From NCBI GenBank assembly GCA_012800355.1, contig JAAZJL010000056.1, positions 1 through 49,461 of the forward strand: a stretch of DNA of 49,461 bases. Direction: 5' to 3'. The notes beneath the pieces were generated by a model. The model was not told the origin of the DNA, searched no databases, and saw only the letters and a list, made by a program, of their open reading frames with translations. The DNA comes from Erysipelotrichia bacterium. Lineage in GTDB: Bacteria; Bacillota_I; Bacilli_A; Erysipelotrichales; Erysipelotrichaceae. The position numbers and the translations under genes are program-made. The first letter of the stretch is position 1. The number at the start of each line of letters is the position of its first letter. Of this stretch, positions 26,137 through 35,246 are shown one piece after another.

Positions 26137-26871
26137 TTAAGTCAACCAAATTGTTAAGCAAACTAACAAGTGTTTTTCAAAATATTTATATATCAAAAAA
26201 GCTAAGTAGATAAATGGCACTAAAGCAATTTCTTCTTTTTTATTATTTTCTTTTACTAATCTATAGAAAGCAAAAATACTAGCAAAGCCAATTGTCAATA
26301 AATAAATTATTATAATCCCTTTTGTTTTGACCAATAATCCTAAAGTAAAGAAAAGTTTTATATCTGCTCCACCAATAGATTTTGTTATTAAGGCTATTAC
26401 TAATAAAGGTAAACTGATAATTATCATTCCAATATAGTTGTTGATACTCCACTTTTCTATGGAAACAATAATTATCGTAACTATTAATAATATTAATTGA
26501 TAACTATCTTTTATTTCTTTTATTTCAATATCTACTAAAGACATAAATAGCAATAAATTAAATATATAAAAGAATAAAAATTGTTGAATTGTGCTTTCAG
26601 CACTATTCCAACATGCTACCGCATTAATTCCGCCTAATAATTCAGTAATCAAATATCTTTTAGTTATTTTATTTTTACAATATGTGCATCTTCCTTGTTT
26701 AAGAACATAACTAACAATTGGAATCATATCTAAAAAGCTAAGTTGATGATGACAAACAGGGCAACAAGAACGTTCAAATATAAAACCTATTTTTCTTACT
26801 ACTCTATAAGCTGTAGCATTAATAAAACTTCCAAATATTGTGCCAATAAAAAAGACAAATATATTTTCCAT
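26137..26871 (-). CDS. prepilin peptidase (A24 family)
   Basis: FGSFINATAYRVV, CPVCHHQL/CTYCKNK, LVDIEIKEI, GGADIKLFF. Confidence 0.92.
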   Translation of the reverse strand: MENIFVFFIGTIFGSFINATAYRVVRKIGFIFERSCCPVCHHQLSFLDMIPIVSYVLKQGRCTYCKNKITKRYLITELLGGINAVACWNSAESTIQQFLFFYIFNLLLFMSLVDIEIKEIKDSYQLILLIVTIIIVSIEKWSINNYIGMIIISLPLLVIALITKSIGGADIKLFFTLGLLVKTKGIIIIYLLTIGFASIFAFYRLVKENNKKEEIALVPFIYLAFLIYKYFEKHLLVCLTIWLT

Positions 26872-26888
26872 AATTAATATTTGTCTTT
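26851..26888 (-). terminator. 12-bp terminator-like hairpin enclosing the prepilin peptidase start codon
   Basis: AAAGACAAATAT / ATATTTGTCTTT, followed by T-run on both strands. Confidence 0.7.
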
Positions 26889-26893
26889 TTGTT

Positions 26894-28072
26894 TTATTTT
26901 TCCTTTTTCTCTAAATAATCAATTATTACATTAGCTGTTATATCACCGCTGACATTTAAGGTTGTATATAACATATCTAATATTTTATAAATTCCACTAT
27001 AGAAACCAATGAAATCTAGTGGTATTCCTAGAAGTTGTAAGTAGGTTGCACCTATTACTACTCCACCATTTGGAATGCCTGGAGCCGACATATTTATTAA
27101 CAGTGAAGCTACAATCATGATGATATAAGTTGTTGGTGTAACTTCAACTCCAAATAAACTGCTACAAAATAAGCCAAGTAAAGCAAACGATACTGCCCCT
27201 CCACACATATGAATTGTACAACCTAAAGGAACAACAATATCTGTTATTTCTCTATCAATGTTTAACTCTTCCTTACATAGTCTCATTGTTGTTGGCAATG
27301 TGGCTGCTGATGAGCAAGTTGTAATAGTAATAATCCATATCTTATAAATCTTTTTAACAAAAACAATTGGATTCATCTTGGCAAAAATCCAAACTGGTAA
27401 AATCATTATGACAAGCATCGTAATAAAACCTGCTAAATATGCGGTCAAAATATATTTAATACCTACCGCAAAAACAATTGAGCCATATCTAGCAATAGTA
27501 TTAGACATTAGCGAGAAAACTGCTAGTGGTGTTAGATACATAATATATTCCAAAATTTTAAATAAAATATTCTTAAAACTTTTAATAACATCAATAACAA
27601 CATCTCCCTTTTCAACTTTAGTTGCACAAAATCCTACTAAATAGGCAAAGAAGATAATGGCAAATAACTGATTTGTTTGAAACATACTAATAATATTAGT
27701 AGGAAATAGGTTAATGATAATTTCTTTAATACTTAAATTTCCTAAAGCTCCTTCATAACTAGATAACTCAAAGGTAAATCCTTTAGCTGGTTTAATTAAT
27801 ACTACAATAATTGAAGTTAAAAAGAAGGTCGCCAAAAACATCAAAGTAAATATTACTACTGATTTAACTATCAGTTTTCCTTTTTTCTTGGAAGAATCAT
27901 AAATTGTTTCAGCTATACTAGTAAAAACTATTGGTCCAATCATAAATTTCAGTAAATTTATATATATTGTGCCAATGAAATCGATTGCTGTTACTTGCTC
28001 TTTAAATACTAGTCCACTTACTATTGCCATTAGTAGTGCTATTATTGTTAGAACGCTAATTCTTTTCTTCAT
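26894..28072 (-). CDS. dicarboxylate/amino acid:cation symporter (DAACS)
   Basis: TIYINLLKFMIGPIVFTSIAETI, TTCSSAATLPTTMRLCKEELNI, APGIPNGGVVIG. Confidence 0.93.
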   Translation of the reverse strand: MKKRISVLTIIALLMAIVSGLVFKEQVTAIDFIGTIYINLLKFMIGPIVFTSIAETIYDSSKKKGKLIVKSVVIFTLMFLATFFLTSIIVVLIKPAKGFTFELSSYEGALGNLSIKEIIINLFPTNIISMFQTNQLFAIIFFAYLVGFCATKVEKGDVVIDVIKSFKNILFKILEYIMYLTPLAVFSLMSNTIARYGSIVFAVGIKYILTAYLAGFITMLVIMILPVWIFAKMNPIVFVKKIYKIWIITITTCSSAATLPTTMRLCKEELNIDREITDIVVPLGCTIHMCGGAVSFALLGLFCSSLFGVEVTPTTYIIMIVASLLINMSAPGIPNGGVVIGATYLQLLGIPLDFIGFYSGIYKILDMLYTTLNVSGDITANVIIDYLEKKEK

Positions 28073-29219
28073 TTTTCAACATCCTTTCGATGCATTTTAT
28101 ACCATCTTCTCTTTTTCCTAGTGCTGATATTCGAATGTAGTTATCACCAGCAAGTCCAAATACAATGCCTGGGATTACTATAATATTAAGTTCTTTTAAA
28201 AAATAGTTAAACATTTGCCAACTTGTTTTTTGATCTTTCGATTTCACCCACATAAATGGAGCATCTATTCCACCAAAGACTTCGTATCCAGCTTTTTTAA
28301 AACCCTCTCTTAATATTTTGGCGTTTTCTAGATAATAATCGATATTTTCTTTAATTAGTTTTTGTGATTGTGGCAGAAACACTGCTTCAGCAGCTTTTTG
28401 AGCTATATAACTAGCTCCATTAAATCTATTCATTGTTCTTCTTTTCCACACAACATTTATATCCTTATAAATTTGATTAGGGATAACATAATATGAACAT
28501 CTTAAGCCAGTAAAAGAAGCTGTCTTAGAAAAACTTCTAAGCTCTATAGCGCATTTTTTTGCCTCTTCAATCTCATAGATGCTCTTTGGAATATCCTTGC
28601 TTCTAACAAAACCTTGATAGACATTATCAAAAATAATAACAGCTTCATTTTTCAAAGCATAATCAACCCATTTTTCTAAGTCTTTTTTATTGTAGGCATT
28701 TCCAATAGGGTTGTTTGGTGAACAGATATAGACAATATCATATTTTTTGTTGGGAATTTCCATAACAAAGTTTTCATCAAGAGTTGTATATTCAACTTTT
28801 CTATTTAATGCTGCTGCTCCATCACGATATATCGGATAGGTTGGATTAGCTAAAAGGACTGTGCTGCTTTTATCAAACAATTCTAGAATACTTGTTGAAT
28901 CTGTCTTTGTTCCATCAGATACATATATTTCTTCTTTAGTAAAACCATACTGTTGATATTCGTTTTTAAGTATTGCTTCTCTTAAAAAGTCATAACCATA
29001 ATAACCACCATAACCTTTGAAAGTATCCATGCTAGATAAATCATCTACTGCCTTATGCATTGCTTCAATAACTGGTTTTACTATCGGTTTAGAAACGTCT
29101 CCTATTCCTAGTGAAATGATTTCTGCATTTGGATTTTCATATTTAAAAGCCTTTACTTTTTCTGTCACATTAGCATAAACATCTTTCGTTTCCATTTGTA
29201 GTAAATCTTTATTAAGCAT
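28056..29219 (-). CDS. dapL: LL-diaminopimelate aminotransferase
   Basis: ISLGIGDVSKPI, GYGGYYGYDFLREAI, YICSPNNPIG, SFSKTASFTGLRCSY. Confidence 0.88.
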   Translation of the reverse strand: MLNKDLLQMETKDVYANVTEKVKAFKYENPNAEIISLGIGDVSKPIVKPVIEAMHKAVDDLSSMDTFKGYGGYYGYDFLREAILKNEYQQYGFTKEEIYVSDGTKTDSTSILELFDKSSTVLLANPTYPIYRDGAAALNRKVEYTTLDENFVMEIPNKKYDIVYICSPNNPIGNAYNKKDLEKWVDYALKNEAVIIFDNVYQGFVRSKDIPKSIYEIEEAKKCAIELRSFSKTASFTGLRCSYYVIPNQIYKDINVVWKRRTMNRFNGASYIAQKAAEAVFLPQSQKLIKENIDYYLENAKILREGFKKAGYEVFGGIDAPFMWVKSKDQKTSWQMFNYFLKELNIIVIPGIVFGLAGDNYIRISALGKREDGIKCIERMLKNEEKN

Positions 29220-29298
29220 TTTGACACCTTCTTTCTTTTTTATTATATACTAAATTAGAGAAAGTAGTATTTCTTTGTTGTTTAGAAAGTGAGTAGCT

Positions 29299-29934
29299 AT
29301 GAAAAAGGAATTATTAAATTTAAAAGATAAAATTGTCGTGGTCAGTAAAAATCGTTCTGTCGACGAAATCATGGAAATTTATAATCAAGGTTTTAGAATG
29401 TTTGGTGAAAACAGAGTTCAAGAATTACTTTCAAAAGTTGATTATACTCCTAGTGACATTCAATGGCATCTAATTGGACATTTACAAAGAAATAAAGTTT
29501 CAAAAGTAATCAAATTATGTAGTTTGATTCATTCTGTTGATAGTTTTAAATTGTTAGAAAAAATAAATCAAGAATCAAAAAAGCAAAATACTATCACTAA
29601 TATCTTGCTGCAGGTGAATCTTGCTTTAGAAGACACGAAGTTTGGTTTTAATGAAAACGAAGTGTTAGAAACAATCAAAAAAGCTTCTATTTTCAATAAT
29701 ATTCTAATCAAAGGAATTATGGTTATCGGTCCTCATGTTAATGATGAACAGATGATTCTAAATATTTTTAACCAAGGATACAATTTATACAATAAATGTA
29801 AAGAAATAAAACAACATAATGTTTGTATTGATACCTATTCAGCTGGTATGTCTAGCGATTATAAATTAGCTTTAAAAGCTAATAGTACTCTTTTAAGATT
29901 AGGCTCAGTTATGTTTGAAAAAGATAATTTGTAA
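29299..29934 (+). CDS. YggS family PLP homeostasis protein
   Basis: VVVSKNRSVDEI..., MFGENRVQELLSK, QWHLIGHLQRNKVSKVI, SAGMSSDYKLAL. Confidence 0.94.
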   Translation: MKKELLNLKDKIVVVSKNRSVDEIMEIYNQGFRMFGENRVQELLSKVDYTPSDIQWHLIGHLQRNKVSKVIKLCSLIHSVDSFKLLEKINQESKKQNTITNILLQVNLALEDTKFGFNENEVLETIKKASIFNNILIKGIMVIGPHVNDEQMILNIFNQGYNLYNKCKEIKQHNVCIDTYSAGMSSDYKLALKANSTLLRLGSVMFEKDNL

Positions 29935-30011
29935 ATTTTTATAATATTTACTATTTAGAAAGAAACGTATTAAACAATTAAATGTATAACACATAACAGT
30001 TTAACTCTAAA

Positions 30012-30036
30012 AAAGGTGATTTAAAATCACCTTTTT
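30012..30036. terminator. intrinsic terminator
   Basis: AAAAGGTGATTT-A-AAATCACCTTTT. Confidence 0.8.
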
Positions 30037-30143
30037 ACATTCCAAAATTTCCTTGAATTAAAAATCTATGTCATAAAAATTTAAATAATAATTATTTTTA
30101 AACCTTCATAACAATTAAACTTTTTCCTTTATTTAAATACGAC

Positions 30144-30968
30144 TTACAATATCTGGAAATAAGAAAGAATTATACAAACTACAAATGTTAGTAATAACAA
30201 TGTCGTTGTTTTTATTTTCTTCCCTAACAGCCAATAAACCAAAACAAAAGCACATGCAGGTAAAAACTTAGGCATTATCCAGTCGATATACTCTTGGATT
30301 GGTGTAGTTATTCCGTTTATATCAATTACCCAAGGAATTTCAATAGAAATTTGTGAAGCAGCCATAGAGCCAACTACTAGCAATCCCAAGATTGCTGCTG
30401 CCTTACTAAGTTTATTAATCATTCCGCTCTTTTCCATATTGGCAAAGAATGTTGTTCCAGAATTATAACCAATCTTTAATCCATAATATCTTGATAAAAA
30501 ACCAGGAACATTTATTGTTAAGAAAAACAAAACTGGACCCAAAACACTTCCTTGCGAAGCAAATGAAGTTCCAACACCTACAGCTATCGTTAATAGAGAA
30601 CCCCAGAATACTGAATCACCAAATCCTGCCATTGGCCCCATTAATGAAGTTTTTACAGCACTTATTGATTGCTCATCAAAATCGGGATTGTTTGCATTTT
30701 CTTCTTCCATCGCTGCAGTAATTCCTGCAAGAAGAGTCACAATGTGAGGTGTACACGCCATAAATTCTAAATGCCTATGCAAAGCTCTTTTCATCTTTTC
30801 AGGGTCATCTGAATATAATTTCTTTAAAACTGGAATCATTGTAAAGCAATAATTAATATGTTGCTGACGTTCATAGTTCCAGCCTGAATCTAGCGTACAA
30901 GATCTTAAGAAAACTTGATTTAATTCTTTTTGAGTAATTTTCTTTACATTAGAATTCATTATCGTCAA
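30144..30968 (-). CDS. PTS mannose/fructose/sorbose family IID component
   Basis: KKITQKELNQVFLRSCTLDSGWNYERQQHINYCFTMIPVLKKLY...GPMAGFGDSVFWGSL. Confidence 0.95.
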   Translation of the reverse strand: MTIMNSNVKKITQKELNQVFLRSCTLDSGWNYERQQHINYCFTMIPVLKKLYSDDPEKMKRALHRHLEFMACTPHIVTLLAGITAAMEEENANNPDFDEQSISAVKTSLMGPMAGFGDSVFWGSLLTIAVGVGTSFASQGSVLGPVLFFLTINVPGFLSRYYGLKIGYNSGTTFFANMEKSGMINKLSKAAAILGLLVVGSMAASQISIEIPWVIDINGITTPIQEYIDWIMPKFLPACAFVLVYWLLGKKIKTTTLLLLTFVVCIILSYFQIL

Positions 30969-31710
30969 CTCCTTCCACTATAACTTCTTTCTTAAAGAAG
31001 TACAACATAGCTACTCCGATTCCGAAAAGTGCTATTCCAAATGTTGGAACTTCTAAATATGCAGTTGCTAAGAAACCAAACATTAACCATGGAGCTAATT
31101 CTTTTGACATCATATTTCTTGCCAAAATAGCAACCCCAATTGCAGGTAAAATCCCAGCAACAACATCCATAGCATGTGTAACAAATTCAGGAATGCTTGC
31201 CAATATTTTTTCAATAACTGGAATTCCAAAATAAAATCCAAGAGCTACAATTAAAGCCAAAGCTACTTTGTTTCCAATAGAAGCAGCTCTTACAACAACA
31301 TCAATCTTGTCAGCATCTGCTTTATCTGCAAGCCTGTCACAAATGTGTGCTGCTTCAGGCAAAACAAACATCATCAAAAAGTTGTCAAAAATAGCTACTA
31401 ATGCAGCTACAGGAATAGCTAATGCTACCGCTGTTTCAATATCAGTGCTCTGCAATACAACATAAGCAGTCCCAATAACCGCACCAGATACCATATCTGG
31501 TGGATTTGAAGCACCAATAGGGACAGCTCCCAAAAAAGCCAGTTCAAGCATCGCTCCAACCTTACATCCAGTTGGTAAATCGCCTAATACTGCACCTACT
31601 AATGTTGATACTACTATAGGTCTATTCCACATTGTAGAACCGACATAGCTATGCATATAGCCAAAAAATGCTACAGCAAATATTAGTAGGGTTTGTAATG
31701 TCAAACTCAT
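30949..31710 (-). CDS. PTS mannose/fructose/sorbose family IIC component
   Basis: RPIVVSTLVGAVLGDLPTGCKVGAMLELAFLGAVPIGASNPPD. Confidence 0.95.
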   Translation of the reverse strand: MSLTLQTLLIFAVAFFGYMHSYVGSTMWNRPIVVSTLVGAVLGDLPTGCKVGAMLELAFLGAVPIGASNPPDMVSGAVIGTAYVVLQSTDIETAVALAIPVAALVAIFDNFLMMFVLPEAAHICDRLADKADADKIDVVVRAASIGNKVALALIVALGFYFGIPVIEKILASIPEFVTHAMDVVAGILPAIGVAILARNMMSKELAPWLMFGFLATAYLEVPTFGIALFGIGVAMLYFFKKEVIVEGVDDNEF

Positions 31711-31723
31711 ATATTCTTCCTCC

Positions 31724-32194
31724 CTAAATTAACGTCATGACATCTATTTTTGGATCATTTGGAACCATTCTGACTTCCAAATTAATTCCTTTTTCATACA
31801 TCTCTTTTAATTTTTCAATATCGCTTTCTGAAACAAATGCTGCCTTTGATATTTGTCTTCTATCATCAGCATTTTTCATTCCTCCAATATTGATACTAGT
31901 GATTGTTGGACAATTTAATGCAAGCCTATGAGCATCATCTACACTTTCTACAATTGTCAAAAGTTTATACTTATCAGTTTCTCCAGCATTGATTGATTTT
32001 ATAGAATCATTAATACTCTTCATAACCAATTTAACTCCTGATGGTTTTGCCATTCTTATTGCGCTCATACGTAAATCGTCTTTAGCAAGGCTGTCATTTG
32101 CAATTAAGATACAATCCGCTCCAACATTTCTAACCCATAAAAACGCTATTTGTCCGTGTAATAGTCTGTGGTCAATACGTGTAAGAACTATCAT
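31724..32194 (-). CDS. PTS mannose/fructose/sorbose family IIB component
   Basis: TRIDHRLLHGQIAFLWVRNVGADCILIANDSLAKD. Confidence 0.96.
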   Translation of the reverse strand: MIVLTRIDHRLLHGQIAFLWVRNVGADCILIANDSLAKDDLRMSAIRMAKPSGVKLVMKSINDSIKSINAGETDKYKLLTIVESVDDAHRLALNCPTITSINIGGMKNADDRRQISKAAFVSESDIEKLKEMYEKGINLEVRMVPNDPKIDVMTLI

Positions 32195-32937
32195 TTTGTC
32201 TCACCACGAATTTCTCTAACTGTTTTAAGCAATTCTTCAATATGTTCAAGGCATAATTCTCCATTATCCTCAAAATTATTTTTGAAATAACTTCCAATTA
32301 TTGCTCCATCAGCGTATTTAAGTTGTTTTTTTACATTATCCTTTGTTACACCAGCAGCAATAAAAAGCGGAAAATCTTTTAACTCTTTTTTAAATTCAAC
32401 AATTCTTTCTAAAGAGGTTTCTTCTCCTGTTTTATCTTGAGTAACACAAACAACATCACAACGTGTTTTGGCAATTTCAAGATCTTCTTTTAATGTTTTT
32501 TCTGAAAGCACAGGTTGATATTTAAATCTTACTCCACCTAAAACATATCCTTTATAATTTTTTCTCATTAAGTCAAAAAATGCTTTTAGAGTAAATTCAT
32601 CTCTTGGTTTAACGTGCCCAACCACCGAATCAACCTGAATATAATCACAATCATATTCTTTTGCTAAATGAAATCCCATATAATCAACATTTAAGCAGTT
32701 TACACCATAAGGAATGTTGATATTGTTTGCTTTTATATATTCAAGCGCTCTTTTAAGGTCATCGTAATTTCCGTAATAATTTTCAACCATTATTCCATCA
32801 ATGCCGCTCTTTATATAAATATTCAATTCTTTTTTGAACCTTTCAAAAACATCTTCTGAATCATTACCTTTTAAATGAAGCATACCTATTATTGGTTTTA
32901 CATTCTTAAACACACTTAAAAAATTATTTTCTTTCAT
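32191..32937 (-). CDS. BtpA/SgcQ family protein (TIM-barrel)
   Basis: KPIIGMLHLKGN..., GIDGIMVENYYG, IPYGVNCLNVD, FIAAGVTKDNVKKQLKYADGAIIGSYFK. Confidence 0.9.
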   Translation of the reverse strand: MKENNFLSVFKNVKPIIGMLHLKGNDSEDVFERFKKELNIYIKSGIDGIMVENYYGNYDDLKRALEYIKANNINIPYGVNCLNVDYMGFHLAKEYDCDYIQVDSVVGHVKPRDEFTLKAFFDLMRKNYKGYVLGGVRFKYQPVLSEKTLKEDLEIAKTRCDVVCVTQDKTGEETSLERIVEFKKELKDFPLFIAAGVTKDNVKKQLKYADGAIIGSYFKNNFEDNGELCLEHIEELLKTVREIRGETK

Positions 32938-33005
32938 TTCGTGGCCTTTCCTCCTTTCTATTATTTTCAGCTTTTTGCTGTTTAAATCTCAAATCATACA
33001 ATCTA

Positions 33006-33044
33006 TTGTATCTTATTGTATTAATATAATACATTATAATACAT
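33006..33044. promoter_or_regulatory. compound palindromic operator array between the BtpA-PTS operon and gntR
   Basis: TTGTATcttaTTGTATtaatATAATACATtATAATACAT; 17-bp palindrome TGTATTA-ATA-TAATACA at 33017-33033. Confidence 0.7.
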
Positions 33045-33062
33045 CTTAAAAAGTTGTGTCAA
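33033..33062 (-). promoter_or_regulatory. sigmaA-type promoter of BtpA-PTS operon
   Basis: Minus strand TTGACA (33062-33057)-18 nt-TATAAT (33038-33033). Confidence 0.75.
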
Positions 33063-33108
33063 TGCTATTCTCTATATAATTAAATATTTATTGTGATATA
33101 ATATTTTT

Positions 33109-33822
33109 ATGATATTAAAACAATTAAGCCCTGTAACATTGCAAGAACAACTTTATAATAAGCTGTTAAAATCAATTGATGACGGCAGATATAAACCAGG
33201 AGACAAAATCCCGACCGAATATCAACTAGCCGAAATGTTTTCTGTGTCTCGAGTTACTGTAAGAAATGCTATTCAACGCTTGGTAAATGAGGGATATATT
33301 GTTAAAAAACAGGGAAAAGGTTCTTTTGTAAAAGAAAAAGTTTTTAAATCAAAACTCCATTTTGACAACAGTTTTACAGCAAACTGCCTGATGAACAATG
33401 CTAAACCATCTACCGAAATTATTGAAGCTACTTTAATAAAAGGTAGTGACGATTTACTGGAAAAATTAAAATGCAAAAGTGGTAAACTTATAAAAATTAC
33501 TCGTGTTAGAAAAGTAGATGATAATCCATGTATTGTTGAAATTGATTATCTTCCCGATAGATTTAAGTTTTTATTGTCAAAAGATCTAACAGATGCTTCA
33601 TTAACAACTCTTATTGAGAATAATACCGACAGTATACCTACCAAATTTATTGATAATTTTACTATTTCATATTCAAATAAAGAAAGTTCTGAATATCTTG
33701 GATGTCCTTTAAGCACACCTTTGCTGAAAATAGAACAAACAGTTTTAAATCAAGATGAAGAAATAATTTATCTTAATACTCAATATATTTTGACTAGTAA
33801 GTATATTTATTCGAAGACTTAG
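33109..33822 (+). CDS. GntR family regulator, UTRA (HutC-type) effector domain
   Basis: LQEQLYNKLLKSIDDGRYKPGDKIPTEYQLAEMFSVSRVTVRNAIQRLVNEGYIVKKQGKGSFV. Confidence 0.96.
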   Translation: MILKQLSPVTLQEQLYNKLLKSIDDGRYKPGDKIPTEYQLAEMFSVSRVTVRNAIQRLVNEGYIVKKQGKGSFVKEKVFKSKLHFDNSFTANCLMNNAKPSTEIIEATLIKGSDDLLEKLKCKSGKLIKITRVRKVDDNPCIVEIDYLPDRFKFLLSKDLTDASLTTLIENNTDSIPTKFIDNFTISYSNKESSEYLGCPLSTPLLKIEQTVLNQDEEIIYLNTQYILTSKYIYSKT

Positions 33823-33856
33823 TTTAAAAAATACTTAATTATTTTTATAATCAATT

Positions 33857-33888
33857 AAAAATCTGGAAATACATTAATCCAGATTTTT
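33857..33888 (+). terminator. intrinsic terminator
   Basis: AAAAATCTGGA ... TCCAGATTTTTTT. Confidence 0.88.
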
Positions 33889-33973
33889 TTAAAATAATTA
33901 AGTATTAAAATTTATAAACTGTCTTTTCTTCAATTAATCTAAAAAAATATTACAATATAAAACTTTAATTGCT

Positions 33974-35206
33974 TTATTTCTTTTGTTCTAGTGTAAGTAT
34001 TAAGTTAATTTCTCTTTGTCCTCTTACTACTGTAATCTCTACTGTATCTCCAGCTGAGTAATTACAAAGCGCTGTTCTTAAATCTGTAAGTGATTTGATT
34101 TCAGCTCCATCAAAATTAACAATTACATCCCCAACTCTTAATCCTGAATTTCTTGCTGCATCTGTAACAATTTCTGATACATAAACTCCAAAAGTAGTAA
34201 CGCTAAAATTCCAAGCCTGTTGCATTGTTTCAATAGAAACTCCTCTAATTCCCAGTTGTGGCCTTCCTTCAACATAACCATAAGTAATTAATTGTTTTAC
34301 CACATCAATAGCATAATTAGATGGAATAGCAAAGCCGATACCTTCTATATACTCGCCTGCACTTTTAGCATTAACAATACCTATTAAATTTCCACCAACA
34401 TCAAACAAGCCTCCACCAGAATTTCCTGGACTGATAGCAGTATTTGTTTGTAATAAGACCATTTTTTGACCTGCAATGGTAATTTCTCTACTTAAAGCAC
34501 TTATAATTCCATCAGTTACTGTACCACCTAGTGTTCCTAATGGATTTCCTATCGCAATACAAATTTGACCTACTTTTATTTGGTCTGAATTACCAATTGT
34601 CGCTACTTTTAAACCCTCTGTTTCAATTTTTAATACTGCAATATCACTGACTAAATCTGTTGCAACTAACTCAGCTTTATATTTTTCACCAGAAGTTAAA
34701 ACTACTGTAATGTTAGTAGCATCCTCAATAACATGATTGTTGGTAATAATATAACCATCACTAGAATATATAACTCCTGAGCCTGCTCCTTCAGTTATGT
34801 ATTCGCCATAAAAAGAACTGTATTTAGTTGATTCAGTGTATACTTCAACAATGGTGTCTTTTATATTACTTACTACTTCGCTAATATCGGTTTTTCCTGA
34901 TATAACAACTGTAGGACTGTTTACATTTTGGTTTGGTTGTTCAATTACAACTGTTTTATTTTCGACATTTTTAAGAACTACTTTAGCTGTGATAAAACTG
35001 CTTATTATTGATACAATCAACGTTAAAATTAACATCAATAAAATTATTCCAATAGGAAAACTTCTTTTTTCTTTTTTTTCATTATTGCTTTTTATTCTAT
35101 CAATGGTATCAAAAATGTTTGTTGTACTATTATCGTTATCAACGATTATATAATCATTTTCAAAACTTGATTTTTCTTCCTCTTTATTTTCATATGGTTC
35201 ATTCAT
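33974..35206 (-). CDS. HtrA/DegP-like membrane-anchored serine protease with PDZ domain
   Basis: TNNHVIED, DIAVLKIE, SPGNSGGGLFD triad motifs; C-terminal PDZ. Confidence 0.96.
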   Translation of the reverse strand: MNEPYENKEEEKSSFENDYIIVDNDNSTTNIFDTIDRIKSNNEKKEKRSFPIGIILLMLILTLIVSIISSFITAKVVLKNVENKTVVIEQPNQNVNSPTVVISGKTDISEVVSNIKDTIVEVYTESTKYSSFYGEYITEGAGSGVIYSSDGYIITNNHVIEDATNITVVLTSGEKYKAELVATDLVSDIAVLKIETEGLKVATIGNSDQIKVGQICIAIGNPLGTLGGTVTDGIISALSREITIAGQKMVLLQTNTAISPGNSGGGLFDVGGNLIGIVNAKSAGEYIEGIGFAIPSNYAIDVVKQLITYGYVEGRPQLGIRGVSIETMQQAWNFSVTTFGVYVSEIVTDAARNSGLRVGDVIVNFDGAEIKSLTDLRTALCNYSAGDTVEITVVRGQREINLILTLEQKK

Positions 35207-35246
35207 AGAATGTTTCCTTCTTTCATATTTATGTCTGTTTTATAAA

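Noticed and set aside
30449-30721. Plus 90-aa ORF antisense to PTS IID
   Set aside because: Low-complexity shadow ORF of a conserved gene.
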